Part shown: positions 32,762 through 41,823 of the stretch, piece by piece
Numbering within the stretch: position 1 is the stretch's first letter
Layout: each line of letters opens with the position of its first letter
Assembly: GCA_006546595.1 (NCBI GenBank)
Contig: VIAD01000001.1
Span: forward strand, 461,258 to 525,257
Direction of reading: 5' to 3'
DNA length: 64,000 nt
Source: Moraxellaceae bacterium AER2_44_116
GTDB taxonomy: Bacteria > Pseudomonadota > Gammaproteobacteria > Pseudomonadales > Moraxellaceae
Position numbers and translations under genes: made by a program
The notes under the pieces: generated by a model
The model's database searches: none
What the model was told of the DNA's origin: nothing
Seen by the model: only the letters and a program-made list of their open reading frames with translations

Positions 32762-35143
32762 ATGACTACCTGTTTTCATTGTGGTGAACCTCTGCCAGTC
32801 AAACCTTTTCAATTTAAGGTACTGGGAGAAATGCGTGAATTGTGCTGTATGGGCTGTTACGCCGTTACGGAGGCAATCGTTAATGCAGGCTTAGAACATT
32901 ATTATCAAGAGCGTGATGTTATTAGCCCTACCGCGCCTTTGCCCGAAGCACTCACCATTTTGCAAGGCTACGACCATCCCGATACTCAACAACAGTTTAT
33001 TCATCGTGAACAAAATTTAGCCTGCGCTGAGTTAAGCGTTGAAGGCGTATCTTGTGCCGCGTGTGCGTGGCTGATTGAGCGACGACTGATTCAAGAACCT
33101 GCGGTTAGCCAAGCCAGCGTCAATTTAAGCAGTCATCGTTTACGATTATTGTGGGATGACAGCAAAACCCCGTTAAGCCAATTATTATCTGATCTTGAAA
33201 AACTCGGCTATAAAGCACGCCCTTTTCGTACCGATACTCACGCTGGTTTGCTCAAAAAAGAGTCCCGACAATTACTTATGCGTTTAGGCGTTGCCGCGCT
33301 GGGTTCTATGCAAGCGATGATGTACGCGACAGGCATTTATTTTGGCGCATTTACAGGCATGGAAGTGCAATATCGGGATTATTTCCGTTGGATTTCCTTG
33401 ATTGTCACAACACCCATTTTCTTTTATTCAGGTTATGTCTTTTATCGTTCCGCATGGTACGCCATTAAAGCGCGTAGCTTGAATATGGATGTGCCTGTTT
33501 CTATTGCGTTGATCATTAGTTTTTTTGCGAGTATTTATGCCACCGTGACAGGTTCAGGTGAAACGTATTTTGACTCGGTCAGTATGTTTATCTTCTTCTT
33601 ACTGACAGGCCGTTATTTAGAAGCCAAAGCCCGCCGACAAGCCAGTGAAACCGCCACCGACCTAATTCCTATTTTGCCTAGATTGGCGCATCGCGTTTTA
33701 ACAGACGGTCATCACGAGCAAATTCCCGTGACCCAACTTCAGGTTGGCGATAAGGTGTTGGTCAAAGCAGGTGAAACCCTTCCTTGTGACGGCAAAGTCC
33801 TAGAAGGCAGTAGTGCCGTCTCCGAAGCATTGTTAACGGGCGAGCCGCTCCCCATTAGCAAAACTGTCGGTGATTGTGTCGTGAGTGGCAGTCAAAACCA
33901 CGATAGCCCGATGATCATCGAAGTCACTAAATCGGCACAAAGCAGCACTTTAGCCACCTTACACCAGTTAATTAATCGCGCTTTATCCGAAAAACCTTTG
34001 CTCGCCCAACGCGCTGACAAAATGGCACATTGGTTTGTCGCCCGTGTTTTAGTATTAGCCGTTGTGGTGTATGTGGGCTGGTATTTTGTTGAACCAAGTC
34101 ATGCTTTTTGGGCGATGTTAGCCGTGTTAGTAGCAACCTGCCCCTGTGCGCTATCATTAGCCACGCCTGTTGCCCTCACGGCGGCCACCAATACCTTGGC
34201 GGAACACGGTTTTTTAGTCACACGCGGTCATGTTTTAGAAACCGTAGCTCAAGCCACTCATATTGTGTTTGATAAAACAGGTACACTTACCGAAGGTAAA
34301 TTAGAACTGGTGAGCGTTCACGTTTTTCAGGGTGACGAGCAACACGCCAAGTTACTTGCGGCAGCATTAGAGCAATATTCTGAACATCCTGTTGCTGCGG
34401 CATTTAAGCCATTGCGTTTAGATGATTTACCGTCAGTGACAGATATGCACAATACAGCAGGCGCAGGTTTAACGGGGACGATTAATGGCCAAGTGTATCG
34501 TATTGGTCATGCTGAATTTGCCTTAGGCCACGACGCAGAAACTCCCGCCGAAGGCTATTTGCGTATTTGGCTCAGTAGCCAGCAGCAAGCGATTGCTAGC
34601 TTTGATTTTCGAGATAAAGTTCGTCCTGAAGCGCAAAGTGTCATCAGCATGTTAAAACAAAAAGGCTTAACAACGCTGATATTGTCTGGTGACCAATCGC
34701 ACGCACCACAAAAACTGGCTGCACAGTTGGGAATTGATACCGTGTTAGGCGGATTATCACCGCAAGAAAAATCCGCCTATGTGCAACAACTACAAGCTGA
34801 TGGCGCAATTGTTATTATGGTCGGTGATGGCGTGAATGATGCACCTGTTTTGGGTCAGTCTCATGTGTCTGTCGCCATGAGTTCGGGTGCAGATTTAGCA
34901 CAAACCACCGCCGATGCAATTTTATTAGGTGATCGCCTAAGTGCTTTAGTGACGGCTCGCCAAATCGCGATTAAAACTCAAATCGTGATTAAGCAAAACT
35001 TAAAATGGGCTTTCGTTTATAATCTGTCTGTCTTGCCTCCTGCCGCGTTGGGTTATATTCCGCCTTGGTTGGCTGCCATTGGTATGTCACTGAGTTCGTT
35101 ATTTGTTGTATTGAATGCCCTGCGCTTAAAGCGGGTCAACTGA
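32762..35143 (+). CDS. ccoI: Copper-type P1B ATPase CcoI (FixI)
   Basis: A 793-residue heavy-metal P-type ATPase, probably supplying copper to CcoN. The N-terminus has CFHCGEPLP, then a heavy-metal-associated domain (about 80-150) with SCAACAWLI. The core has TGEPLPISK, the metal-binding CPC in VATCPCALSLATP, the phosphorylated Asp in FDKTGTLTEG and VGDGVNDAPVL. It directly abuts ccoH and is followed by ccoS ten bases later. Confidence 0.95.
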   Translation: MTTCFHCGEPLPVKPFQFKVLGEMRELCCMGCYAVTEAIVNAGLEHYYQERDVISPTAPLPEALTILQGYDHPDTQQQFIHREQNLACAELSVEGVSCAACAWLIERRLIQEPAVSQASVNLSSHRLRLLWDDSKTPLSQLLSDLEKLGYKARPFRTDTHAGLLKKESRQLLMRLGVAALGSMQAMMYATGIYFGAFTGMEVQYRDYFRWISLIVTTPIFFYSGYVFYRSAWYAIKARSLNMDVPVSIALIISFFASIYATVTGSGETYFDSVSMFIFFLLTGRYLEAKARRQASETATDLIPILPRLAHRVLTDGHHEQIPVTQLQVGDKVLVKAGETLPCDGKVLEGSSAVSEALLTGEPLPISKTVGDCVVSGSQNHDSPMIIEVTKSAQSSTLATLHQLINRALSEKPLLAQRADKMAHWFVARVLVLAVVVYVGWYFVEPSHAFWAMLAVLVATCPCALSLATPVALTAATNTLAEHGFLVTRGHVLETVAQATHIVFDKTGTLTEGKLELVSVHVFQGDEQHAKLLAAALEQYSEHPVAAAFKPLRLDDLPSVTDMHNTAGAGLTGTINGQVYRIGHAEFALGHDAETPAEGYLRIWLSSQQQAIASFDFRDKVRPEAQSVISMLKQKGLTTLILSGDQSHAPQKLAAQLGIDTVLGGLSPQEKSAYVQQLQADGAIVIMVGDGVNDAPVLGQSHVSVAMSSGADLAQTTADAILLGDRLSALVTARQIAIKTQIVIKQNLKWAFVYNLSVLPPAALGYIPPWLAAIGMSLSSLFVVLNALRLKRVN

Positions 35144-35153
35144 GGTTAAAACT

Positions 35154-35318
35154 GTGGATATTATTTATCTCTTAGTGCCATTAAGCGTTATGTTTTTAGG
35201 TTGTGCTATTTGGGCATTGTTATGGGCGATTAAAAGCGATCAATTTGAAGACTTAGAAGGCCCTGCCAGCCGCATTATCATGGATGACCGTGAACTGAGA
35301 CGCAAAAAAGATGAATGA
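35154..35318 (+). CDS. ccoS: Cytochrome cbb3 maturation protein CcoS
   Basis: A short gene of 54 codons starting at GTG, matching the CcoS family in length and content. One helix (VDIIYLLVPLSVMFLGCAIW) is followed by KSDQFEDLEGPASRIIMDD, the family hallmark, and a basic tail. CcoS is needed for cofactor insertion into cbb3. The stop codon lies eight bases inside the following gene, so translation is coupled. Confidence 0.9.
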   Translation: MDIIYLLVPLSVMFLGCAIWALLWAIKSDQFEDLEGPASRIIMDDRELRRKKDE

Positions 35319-36168
35319 CTTTTTGATTATTGGTACTGCCCTCGCTGCGGGTTTTTTTGGTTCTCCGCATTGCTTGGGTATGTGTGGCGGAATCGTCAGT
35401 GCCTTAAGTTTTGCTTTATCCAGCCAAACACCACAGCGTCGCTTTATGCTGCAAACGCTCTATCATCTTGGCCGTTTAATCTCGTATAGCTTTTTAGGTT
35501 TACTGGTTGGGCTATTAGGTCAAGGTTTATTAGCTCCCCTCGCCAACTCAAAATGGCCTTATATTGCCACGGCCTTAATGATGATTGCCTTTGGTTTGTA
35601 TTTAACAGGCTGGTGGCGTGGACTGGATAAACTGGAAGCCTTAGGTGGCCGTTTATGGCAAAAAATGTCGCCCTTGCGCCAGCGTTTTATGCCAATTAAT
35701 AGCCCGCCTCGTGCCTTGATTGCAGGGATGTTATGGGGATTTTTACCCTGTGGCTTAGTCTATAGTGCCTTAGCTTTAGCCTTAACCAGTGCCAATGCAG
35801 TTACATCTAGTATGGCAATGCTAGCATTTGGTTTAGGGACTTTACCAATGATGCTATTAGCAGGCAGTACCGCAGGGGCATTAAAGCAAAAACTCCAGCA
35901 GCAAGGCTGGCGCACCGCCAATGGTTTGTTGGTCATTGCATTTGGCGTATGGACATTGTTGCAAGCGATGATGCACAGCGCAGGTAATCATCATAATCAC
36001 GCATCACATCAGCATCCTATTAAGCCTTCTGCCACGACAACTCAGCCATCCAATCCCGTTGCACCAAAAACCGTACCTGAACATCATCATGTTGAAGGCA
36101 TGGATATGTCTAATATGCCTGCTGAAGAAATGACAACCATGCCAAAACATGAACATCATCACCCGTAA
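35311..36168 (+). CDS. SafE/TauE-like membrane protein with His/Met-rich tail
   Basis: A 285-residue integral membrane protein of the sulfite-exporter/heavy-metal group commonly encoded after ccoS. About six hydrophobic segments are seen; FFGSPHCLGMCGGIVSALSF at the N-terminus holds a Cys-His motif and WGFLPCGLVYSALALAL a conserved Cys. The last 65 residues are unusual: about a dozen His and several Met (GNHHNHASHQHP, EHHHVEG, DMSNMPAEEMTTM, HEHHHP), a pattern that binds copper or other metals. Overlap with ccoS and the neighbouring copper ATPase suggest copper handling for cbb3; that is inference. Confidence 0.85.
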   Translation: MNDFLIIGTALAAGFFGSPHCLGMCGGIVSALSFALSSQTPQRRFMLQTLYHLGRLISYSFLGLLVGLLGQGLLAPLANSKWPYIATALMMIAFGLYLTGWWRGLDKLEALGGRLWQKMSPLRQRFMPINSPPRALIAGMLWGFLPCGLVYSALALALTSANAVTSSMAMLAFGLGTLPMMLLAGSTAGALKQKLQQQGWRTANGLLVIAFGVWTLLQAMMHSAGNHHNHASHQHPIKPSATTTQPSNPVAPKTVPEHHHVEGMDMSNMPAEEMTTMPKHEHHHP

Positions 36169-36188
36169 TTTTGATTTGAGTCCGCGCT

Positions 36189-36437
36189 ATGACTGTTCCT
36201 GCTAACAACGACCCATTACATGGCTTAACCTTAGAAGCGTTACTGACCCGCTTAGTGGCATTGTATGGTTGGGCAGAATTAGCCCGTTTTATTGATATTC
36301 GTTGTTTTAGCCACGACCCGAGTATTAAGTCGAGCTTGACATTTTTACGCCGTATGCCGTGGGCAAGAAAACAAGTTGAAGATTTTTATATTGCTTATGG
36401 CCATGATGAATGGCTGAAAGACCATGCGGATAGCTAA
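36189..36437 (+). CDS. VF530 family (DUF2132) DNA-binding-type protein
   Basis: An 82-residue protein with the VF530/DUF2132 fold. DPLHGLTLEALLTRLVALYGW, DIRCFSHDPSIKSSLTFLRR and WARKQVEDFYI are family landmarks. The family is described as DNA-binding, but its role is unclear. It follows the SafE-like gene by 20 bases and may be the last gene of the accessory operon. Confidence 0.88.
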   Translation: MTVPANNDPLHGLTLEALLTRLVALYGWAELARFIDIRCFSHDPSIKSSLTFLRRMPWARKQVEDFYIAYGHDEWLKDHADS

Positions 36438-36487
36438 AATCTGTTAAACATTGGGGGTTCGCAATAGTGGAATCGTCTCAACAAATG

Positions 36488-36540
36488 GCTTCGACTCCGC
36501 TCAGCCAACGGAAAAATGTTCCCTGAGTGGAGTCGAAGGG
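36488..36540. repeat. REP-like palindrome, GCTTCGACTC family, copy 4
   Basis: GGCTTCGACTCCGCTCAGCC and CTGAGTGGAGTCGAAGGG form the arms. A GTTAATTTAAGCCAATGTT tail follows, similar to the tails after the 12.7 and 54.3 kb copies. It lies between the VF530 and RRM genes. Confidence 0.88.
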
Positions 36541-36660
36541 TTAATTTAAGCCAATGTTGAGCAAGCACTAATAACCTCTACTCTTTTTAGAACTTACACC
36601 ATGCCTAAGTTCTGTATTTACCACTTGGCTGTTAGCAGCCGATTTATTTTTGGAAACTTG

Positions 36661-36912
36661 ATGAAAATTATTGCCCGTAACTTATCCCGTGAAACAACGG
36701 AAGCAGAACTGACCGCACTTTTTGCTGAATTTGGATTGGTTGAATCTTGTACATTGGTGATGGATAAAGACACAGGAAAATCTAAAGGTTTTGGCTTTAT
36801 TGAAATGCCTAAACACATTGAAGCGAAATTGGCGATGAAACGCTTAAATGCCAAAAAAATTGCTGGTAGTGTGATTCGGGTGAAATTGGCGGACGATGCG
36901 GCTAAAAAATAA
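36661..36912 (+). CDS. RNA recognition motif (RRM) protein
   Basis: A single RRM domain of 83 residues. RNP2 is KIIARNLS and RNP1 is KGFGFIEM; the layout is that of small bacterial RRM proteins often induced by cold or other stress. The frame can be opened at 36601, but GGAAACTTG before the ATG at 36661 is the ribosome binding site and the family start fits MKIIARNL. The lysine-rich tail (DDAAKK) ends it. No partner gene is near. Confidence 0.88.
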   Translation: MKIIARNLSRETTEAELTALFAEFGLVESCTLVMDKDTGKSKGFGFIEMPKHIEAKLAMKRLNAKKIAGSVIRVKLADDAAKK

Positions 36913-36935
36913 CGAATGCTGATTAGATTTTAGTT

Positions 36936-36963
36936 GTAGGGGCGATTTATGAATCGCCCCTAC
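36936..36963. repeat. Perfect palindrome GTAGGGGCGATT between RRM and fadD
   Basis: GTAGGGGCGATT and AATCGCCCCTAC are perfect 12-bp arms around TATG. The same GTAGGGGCG end occurs at both ends of the 96-base element at 45219-45314. It lies between convergent genes and may also serve as a bidirectional terminator. Confidence 0.75.
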
Positions 36964-36969
36964 ATCCCT

Positions 36970-38628
36970 TTATTTATCGCGTAACTCACGACGCAAAATT
37001 TTACCCACAGGTGACTTTGGCAGTTCATCTTTAAAGACAATCGCACGTGGTAATTTATAACCCGTTAATCCCGCTTTTAAATGAATCAATAATGACTCTT
37101 CTGTCAGACTTGGGTCTTTTTTCACCACAAACAACTTCACGGCTTCACCTGATTTTTTGTCAGGAATACCCACCGCCGCACTTTCTAAAACACCTAAATG
37201 CGAAGCGGCAACATCTTCGATTTCATTGGGATAGACATTAAAGCCAGACACCAAAATCATGTCCTTTTTACGATCAACAATTTTAATATAACCATCAGCT
37301 TGAACAATGGCGACATCGCCCGTTTTTAGCCAACCATCACTGGTCACAGTTTCTGCGGTGGCTTCGGCACGCTGCCAATAACCTTTCATCACTTGCGGGC
37401 CTCTTGCCCATAACTCGCCCGACTCACCCAATGTCACATCTTGACCATCATCATTCACAATCCGAATATGGGTGTTAGGCGCAGGCACACCAATCGTACC
37501 AATTTGAATGGCATTAGGAGGATTCATGGTAATGACAGGTGACGATTCCGTCATGCCATAACCTTCACACACTTTACAGCCTGTGATCGTCTCCCAATCA
37601 TGAGCCACCTGATGTTGCATCGCCATACCACCCGCAATCGTCATTTTCAATTTAGAAAAATTGATTGTTTTGAAATCTGGGTGATTCATTAGTGCGACAA
37701 ATAAGGTATTTAACCCCATCATTGCTGTGACATCCCACTTTTTAATTTCCTCAATAAACGCGCCAACATCACGCGGATTGGTAATTAAAATCGTGTGCAT
37801 CCCCATAATCATGCCAATACAAGACACGCCAAAAGCAAAAATATGATACAGCGGTAACGGACAAACCATCGTCTCGCGCCCTGTCTCTAACACCGTTGAC
37901 AAAAAAGCGTGTGTTTGCAACATATTACTGGTAATGCTTCGATGGGTCAGCATTGCGCCTTTAGAGACACCTGTTGTGCCCCCTGTATATTGCAGGACAG
38001 CAATATCATCGGGTTTTAGTGTAACTTCTTTGAATTTTGAAGGGTTTGCTTTCATCACTTGTGTAAACGGTATTGCCATCGGTAAATGATAGGCAGGCAC
38101 TAATTTTTTAACGTATTTAACGATATTATTAACCACAACACGTTTCGGAAACGGCAACATATCCGCCAGTTCGCTAATAATGACATAGCGAATACCTGTT
38201 CTTGGCAGTACTTCTTGCACTAATTGGCCAAAATTGGCCAATGTGACCAACGCTTTACAACCTGCATCCTTAAACTGATGCTCCATCTCGCGGGCGGTAT
38301 ATAAAGGATTAGTATTTACAATCACTAAACCAGCACGCATCGCGCCAAAAACCACAATAGGATATTGCAATAAATTAGGCATTTGCACCGCAATACGATC
38401 ACCGACTTGCAAATCGGTATTTTGCTGAATCCATGCGGCAAATGTCGCACTATATTTATCGACCTCAGCAAATGTTAATGTCCGTCCCATATTAGAGAAT
38501 GCAGGCTTATTGGCATATTTTCGACACGCATCTTTAAATAAATCTAAAATTGTCGGATAGATATTCGTATCAATCGTTCTTGCAATACTTTCAGGATATT
38601 TACCCTGCCAAAAATCATGATGATCCAT
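36970..38628 (-). CDS. fadD: Long-chain fatty acid-CoA ligase
   Basis: An ATP-dependent acyl-CoA synthetase of 552 residues. The AMP-binding motif is YTGGTTGVSKGAML, followed by the family's EGYGMTESSPVI, ELWARGPQVMKGYW and KTGDVAIVQADGYIKIVDR. It activates fatty acids for beta-oxidation or for membrane lipids. It is read alone on the minus strand; the acyl-CoA dehydrogenase partner that feeds ETF-QO is not in this window. Confidence 0.92.
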   Translation of the reverse strand: MDHHDFWQGKYPESIARTIDTNIYPTILDLFKDACRKYANKPAFSNMGRTLTFAEVDKYSATFAAWIQQNTDLQVGDRIAVQMPNLLQYPIVVFGAMRAGLVIVNTNPLYTAREMEHQFKDAGCKALVTLANFGQLVQEVLPRTGIRYVIISELADMLPFPKRVVVNNIVKYVKKLVPAYHLPMAIPFTQVMKANPSKFKEVTLKPDDIAVLQYTGGTTGVSKGAMLTHRSITSNMLQTHAFLSTVLETGRETMVCPLPLYHIFAFGVSCIGMIMGMHTILITNPRDVGAFIEEIKKWDVTAMMGLNTLFVALMNHPDFKTINFSKLKMTIAGGMAMQHQVAHDWETITGCKVCEGYGMTESSPVITMNPPNAIQIGTIGVPAPNTHIRIVNDDGQDVTLGESGELWARGPQVMKGYWQRAEATAETVTSDGWLKTGDVAIVQADGYIKIVDRKKDMILVSGFNVYPNEIEDVAASHLGVLESAAVGIPDKKSGEAVKLFVVKKDPSLTEESLLIHLKAGLTGYKLPRAIVFKDELPKSPVGKILRRELRDK

Positions 38629-38757
38629 ACAGTTTTTCCTGTAAATGACGGGACTTAGACTACCTTTTTTATCAACTCAACGCGAAACGATCAATATTGT
38701 GCTTATCAACTAAAACATTGATACAGGATAAAAAAGGCAGTCAGTCGAAACTAATTG

Positions 38758-40533
38758 TTATTGAGCCAAAATCCAACGCTCGGCACGATGACGGCTGTTG
38801 CTTTCTGTACTGAGTTGTAAACTGCAAAAATCAGCAACTGATGACTGTAACACCACCTGACATTGCATCAACTCATCTCGTCGAAATAAATGTACATTGA
38901 GGGTATCACCAATCGCATAACTGGCAACGGTTTTTTCTAACTGTGCGCTGACTTTTAAGCCATCTATTGCCATTAAAACATCACCTGCCGAGATTCCTGC
39001 ACATTCTGCGGCACCGCCACGCCAAACGTTTTGTATTTGAAAGCCGCCTTCCGCCATTTGCCCTCGAATACCTAAACTCGCTAATGGCTGATTTTTGGCA
39101 TTATCATATTTATAATTTACCACCACACCTTGTGCGCTCAATAACTCAGTGAAGGGCAATTCTTGCGTACTATATAAACACTGTTGCCAAAATTCCGATA
39201 AGTCTTCGGAAACCAATGATTGTGTAATATTTTGCACCGTATCATTGTGAATACCCAAGCCCGTTTTACCATAATCTCGCCACAGTTGGCGCATCACAGT
39301 ATCTAAACTCATCGTATTATCACTTAATTGACGCAATTTCAAATCAATACACAACGCCACTAATGAACCTTTAATATAATAACTGACGACGCTATTTGGG
39401 GTATTTTCATCTTGTTTATAATATTTTGTCCACGCATCAAAACTAGAATCTGTGACTGTTTGCTGAAAACGTCCTAATGTTCGTAAATGACGTGTTATCG
39501 CTTGTGCGAGTAAATCCAAATAATCTTGCGTTGAAATAACACTCGCTCGGGCTAATAATAAATCATCATAATATGACGTAAATCCTTCAAATACCCATAA
39601 TAATTCCGTGTAGTTTTCTTGGTGTAAATCGGGATTAACCAATACATTGGGTTGAATACGTTTCACTAACCACGAATGAAAATACTCATGACTGCATAGG
39701 CCTAAAAATGCTTTATATTTTTCGCCTAATTTATGTTCAGGCTCAGTGGTTAACGGCAAATCCTCACGCGAACATAATAAACTAGTGGAACTACGATGTT
39801 CTAAACCACCGTAACCATTGCCAACAGCCATCACTTGAAATAAATAGTGGGCAAACGGCGGCGTGTCATCCCCCCAAAAGTCGATAGCAGCAGCACAGAT
39901 ACGGGTTAAATCACGGCTTAAACGGTTTAAATCAGCACGATGTTTTCCTGTCACTACTACGCGATGTGGCGTGTTATGCGTCGTAAAAGCGACCTCTGCA
40001 AACTCTCCCATTTCGACAGGATGATCTAACAACGTTACATAATTGGCCGCTTGATAACGATAAACACCCGTCTGACTGCTCGGCAAAGTATCTAGTGTGG
40101 TGGCAATGCGCCACGTTTGATGCTGTTCGGGGAGATGAATTTCTATCGTTGAAGCCTTATCTTCTTGACCTTCAACCGCTAAAAGCAAACACGAGCCATT
40201 AAAATAACCATGCGTTTGGTCAAGGTGAGCACCGCGTACTGACAAGTCCCACGCGTAAACTTCATAAGAAATCATGATTTCTCCTTCATAGGGAGAGACA
40301 GACCACTGATTTTTTGCTATTTTTTTGACACTTAATAACAATCCTTCTGTCGTTTTCGCGCTTACACTAATGATATGACGCGAAAAGTCACGAATCATGT
40401 AGCTCCCGAGAATCCAATTCGGCAACCACAGTTTTTGCCCTAAAGGATTGGGCTGCAAAATAGTGAGTCTCACTTGAAAAAAGTGATGACTCGGATGAAG
40501 TGCTGAAACCGTATAATGACACGCTGCGCGCAT
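38758..40533 (-). CDS. M61-family metallopeptidase with PDZ domain
   Basis: A peptidase of the glycyl aminopeptidase (M61) family, about 591 residues. The N-terminal beta domain is followed by a thermolysin-like catalytic region with HEYFHSWLVKRI (HExxH zinc site) and the Glu of WVFEGFTSYYDD as third ligand. A PDZ domain follows in the last 110 residues (QNVWRGGAAECAGISAGD). No signal peptide is visible. The frame allows an ATG at 40545; the ATG at 40533 has GGAA six bases before it and is preferred. It is divergent from the lipase-like gene. Confidence 0.88.
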   Translation of the reverse strand: MRAACHYTVSALHPSHHFFQVRLTILQPNPLGQKLWLPNWILGSYMIRDFSRHIISVSAKTTEGLLLSVKKIAKNQWSVSPYEGEIMISYEVYAWDLSVRGAHLDQTHGYFNGSCLLLAVEGQEDKASTIEIHLPEQHQTWRIATTLDTLPSSQTGVYRYQAANYVTLLDHPVEMGEFAEVAFTTHNTPHRVVVTGKHRADLNRLSRDLTRICAAAIDFWGDDTPPFAHYLFQVMAVGNGYGGLEHRSSTSLLCSREDLPLTTEPEHKLGEKYKAFLGLCSHEYFHSWLVKRIQPNVLVNPDLHQENYTELLWVFEGFTSYYDDLLLARASVISTQDYLDLLAQAITRHLRTLGRFQQTVTDSSFDAWTKYYKQDENTPNSVVSYYIKGSLVALCIDLKLRQLSDNTMSLDTVMRQLWRDYGKTGLGIHNDTVQNITQSLVSEDLSEFWQQCLYSTQELPFTELLSAQGVVVNYKYDNAKNQPLASLGIRGQMAEGGFQIQNVWRGGAAECAGISAGDVLMAIDGLKVSAQLEKTVASYAIGDTLNVHLFRRDELMQCQVVLQSSVADFCSLQLSTESNSRHRAERWILAQ

Positions 40534-40572
40534 AATAAATTCCATGAAATAAATTGTTAGGACTCATATTTA

Positions 40573-41520
40573 ATGAATAATCCGCACCTCAGCCCTGAAG
40601 CGACACTATTGTATTTACCCACGGCTGACGGCCATAAAATTCCTGTTCGTCATTGGCCTGTTTCGCAACCACGCGCCATTATTCATATTGTCCATGGCAT
40701 GGCGGAGCATAGTGGTAGTTATGATGAGGTAGCTGCTTTTTTAAATCAACAGGGCTTTGCCGTTTTAGCACACGATCATCGCTGTCATGGCTTGTCCACC
40801 CCTGAAAAGTTATTGGGTCAGGTCAGTAAAGTACAAAACTGGGCAGGTATTCTACAAGATATGTCTCTGATTCATAATTGGATTAGTGCAACGTATAACA
40901 ACTTACCAGTCATTATTTTAGCGCACAGCATGGGTTCGTTTATTAGCCAATGGTTCGTACAAAACAACCCAAATCGAATTAAAGCCCTTGCCTTAAGTGG
41001 TTCTAACTTTACAGCACCGTGGTATGCTCGTGCCTCCTCGCGGTTAGCGGCATTTGAAATGTGTCGTCAAGGTGGGAATGGTCACAGTGATCTCATTCAT
41101 AGCTTAGGATTTGGTAAGTTTAATAAAGTGTTTGCTCCCAATCGTACTGACTTTGATTGGCTATCGCGTGATACTCATTTTGTGGATAGTTATGTTGCTG
41201 ACCCTTTCTGTGGTTTCCGCATGGCCAATCGTTATTGGCGTGATTTTTTGGTGACCTTGGGCGAAATTTACCAACCCACCAACATGAAAAAGATTCCTGA
41301 AGGCTTGCCGTTATATATTTTCTCAGGCTCTGAAGATCCTGTGGGGGCTATGGGTAAAGGCGTGAAAAAACTGGCGAAAATGCACGCCAAAATCAACAAA
41401 GCCAAGGTTACCCTTAAAATATATCCTCAAGCTCGTCATGTTGCCTTGCACGAAACTAACGCTACCGAAGTCCGTCATGACTTATTGGCGTGGTTATTGA
41501 CGGTTGCGCCAAACGTTTAG
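40573..41520 (+). CDS. Alpha/beta hydrolase, monoacylglycerol lipase / lysophospholipase type
   Basis: A 315-residue hydrolase of the Hydrolase_4 group. It has VHGMAEHSGSYDEVAAFL with the oxyanion-loop HG, DHRCHGLS, the nucleophile elbow AHSMGS (Ser119), the acid in FSGSEDPVGAMG and the His in PQARHVALHE. The family cleaves monoacylglycerols or lysophospholipids; the substrate is inferred from motifs. TTAGGAC provides a ribosome binding site nine bases upstream. Confidence 0.88.
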   Translation: MNNPHLSPEATLLYLPTADGHKIPVRHWPVSQPRAIIHIVHGMAEHSGSYDEVAAFLNQQGFAVLAHDHRCHGLSTPEKLLGQVSKVQNWAGILQDMSLIHNWISATYNNLPVIILAHSMGSFISQWFVQNNPNRIKALALSGSNFTAPWYARASSRLAAFEMCRQGGNGHSDLIHSLGFGKFNKVFAPNRTDFDWLSRDTHFVDSYVADPFCGFRMANRYWRDFLVTLGEIYQPTNMKKIPEGLPLYIFSGSEDPVGAMGKGVKKLAKMHAKINKAKVTLKIYPQARHVALHETNATEVRHDLLAWLLTVAPNV

Positions 41521-41525
41521 ACTTG

Positions 41526-41593
41526 GCTTCGACTCCGCTCAGCCACCACGACTCCGCTCAGCCAACGAAAAATGCCCCCTGAGCGGTGTTGGG
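41526..41593. repeat. REP-like palindrome, GCTTCGACTC family, copy 5 (duplicated and decayed)
   Basis: The left arm is present twice in tandem (CGACTCCGCTCAGCCA at 41530 and again at 41549), and the right arm has decayed to GAGCGGTGTTGGG. It lies just after the lipase-like gene. Confidence 0.7.
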
Positions 41594-41823
41594 TAACTTA
41601 ATCAAACCTCGACAGGCCTAGAAACCACCACCAAAGCAAGGTAGAATCGTATTTGCTTTGGTTAGTCGCGATTTCTCTTTGTTTTTATTCTAAAAACTCC
41701 CGCTATTAACCTCCGCATCGAACTTTATCTCCTCGCAAAAATAATAAAAATCATCACACCAGTACAAACGATTATTACTTGTCGTTTGTACTGCTGTGAT
41801 TGTTTTTAATTTTTGGGGTTAAC
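41594..41823. other. Intergenic region upstream of ndh
   Basis: About 230 bases without a gene. The notable content is the large hairpin at 41754-41799 described separately. Confidence 0.5.
41754..41807 (+). promoter_or_regulatory. Large hairpin with T-rich tail just upstream of ndh
   Basis: AGTACAAACGA and TCGTTTGTACT (perfect 11-bp arms) are flanked by ATCACA and TGTGAT, extending the stem to about 19 bp with two mismatches around a 10-base loop. A T-rich stretch (TTGTTTTTAATTTTT) follows, directly before the GGGG ribosome binding site of ndh. It could be a terminator of the region upstream or an attenuator in the ndh leader. Confidence 0.6.
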
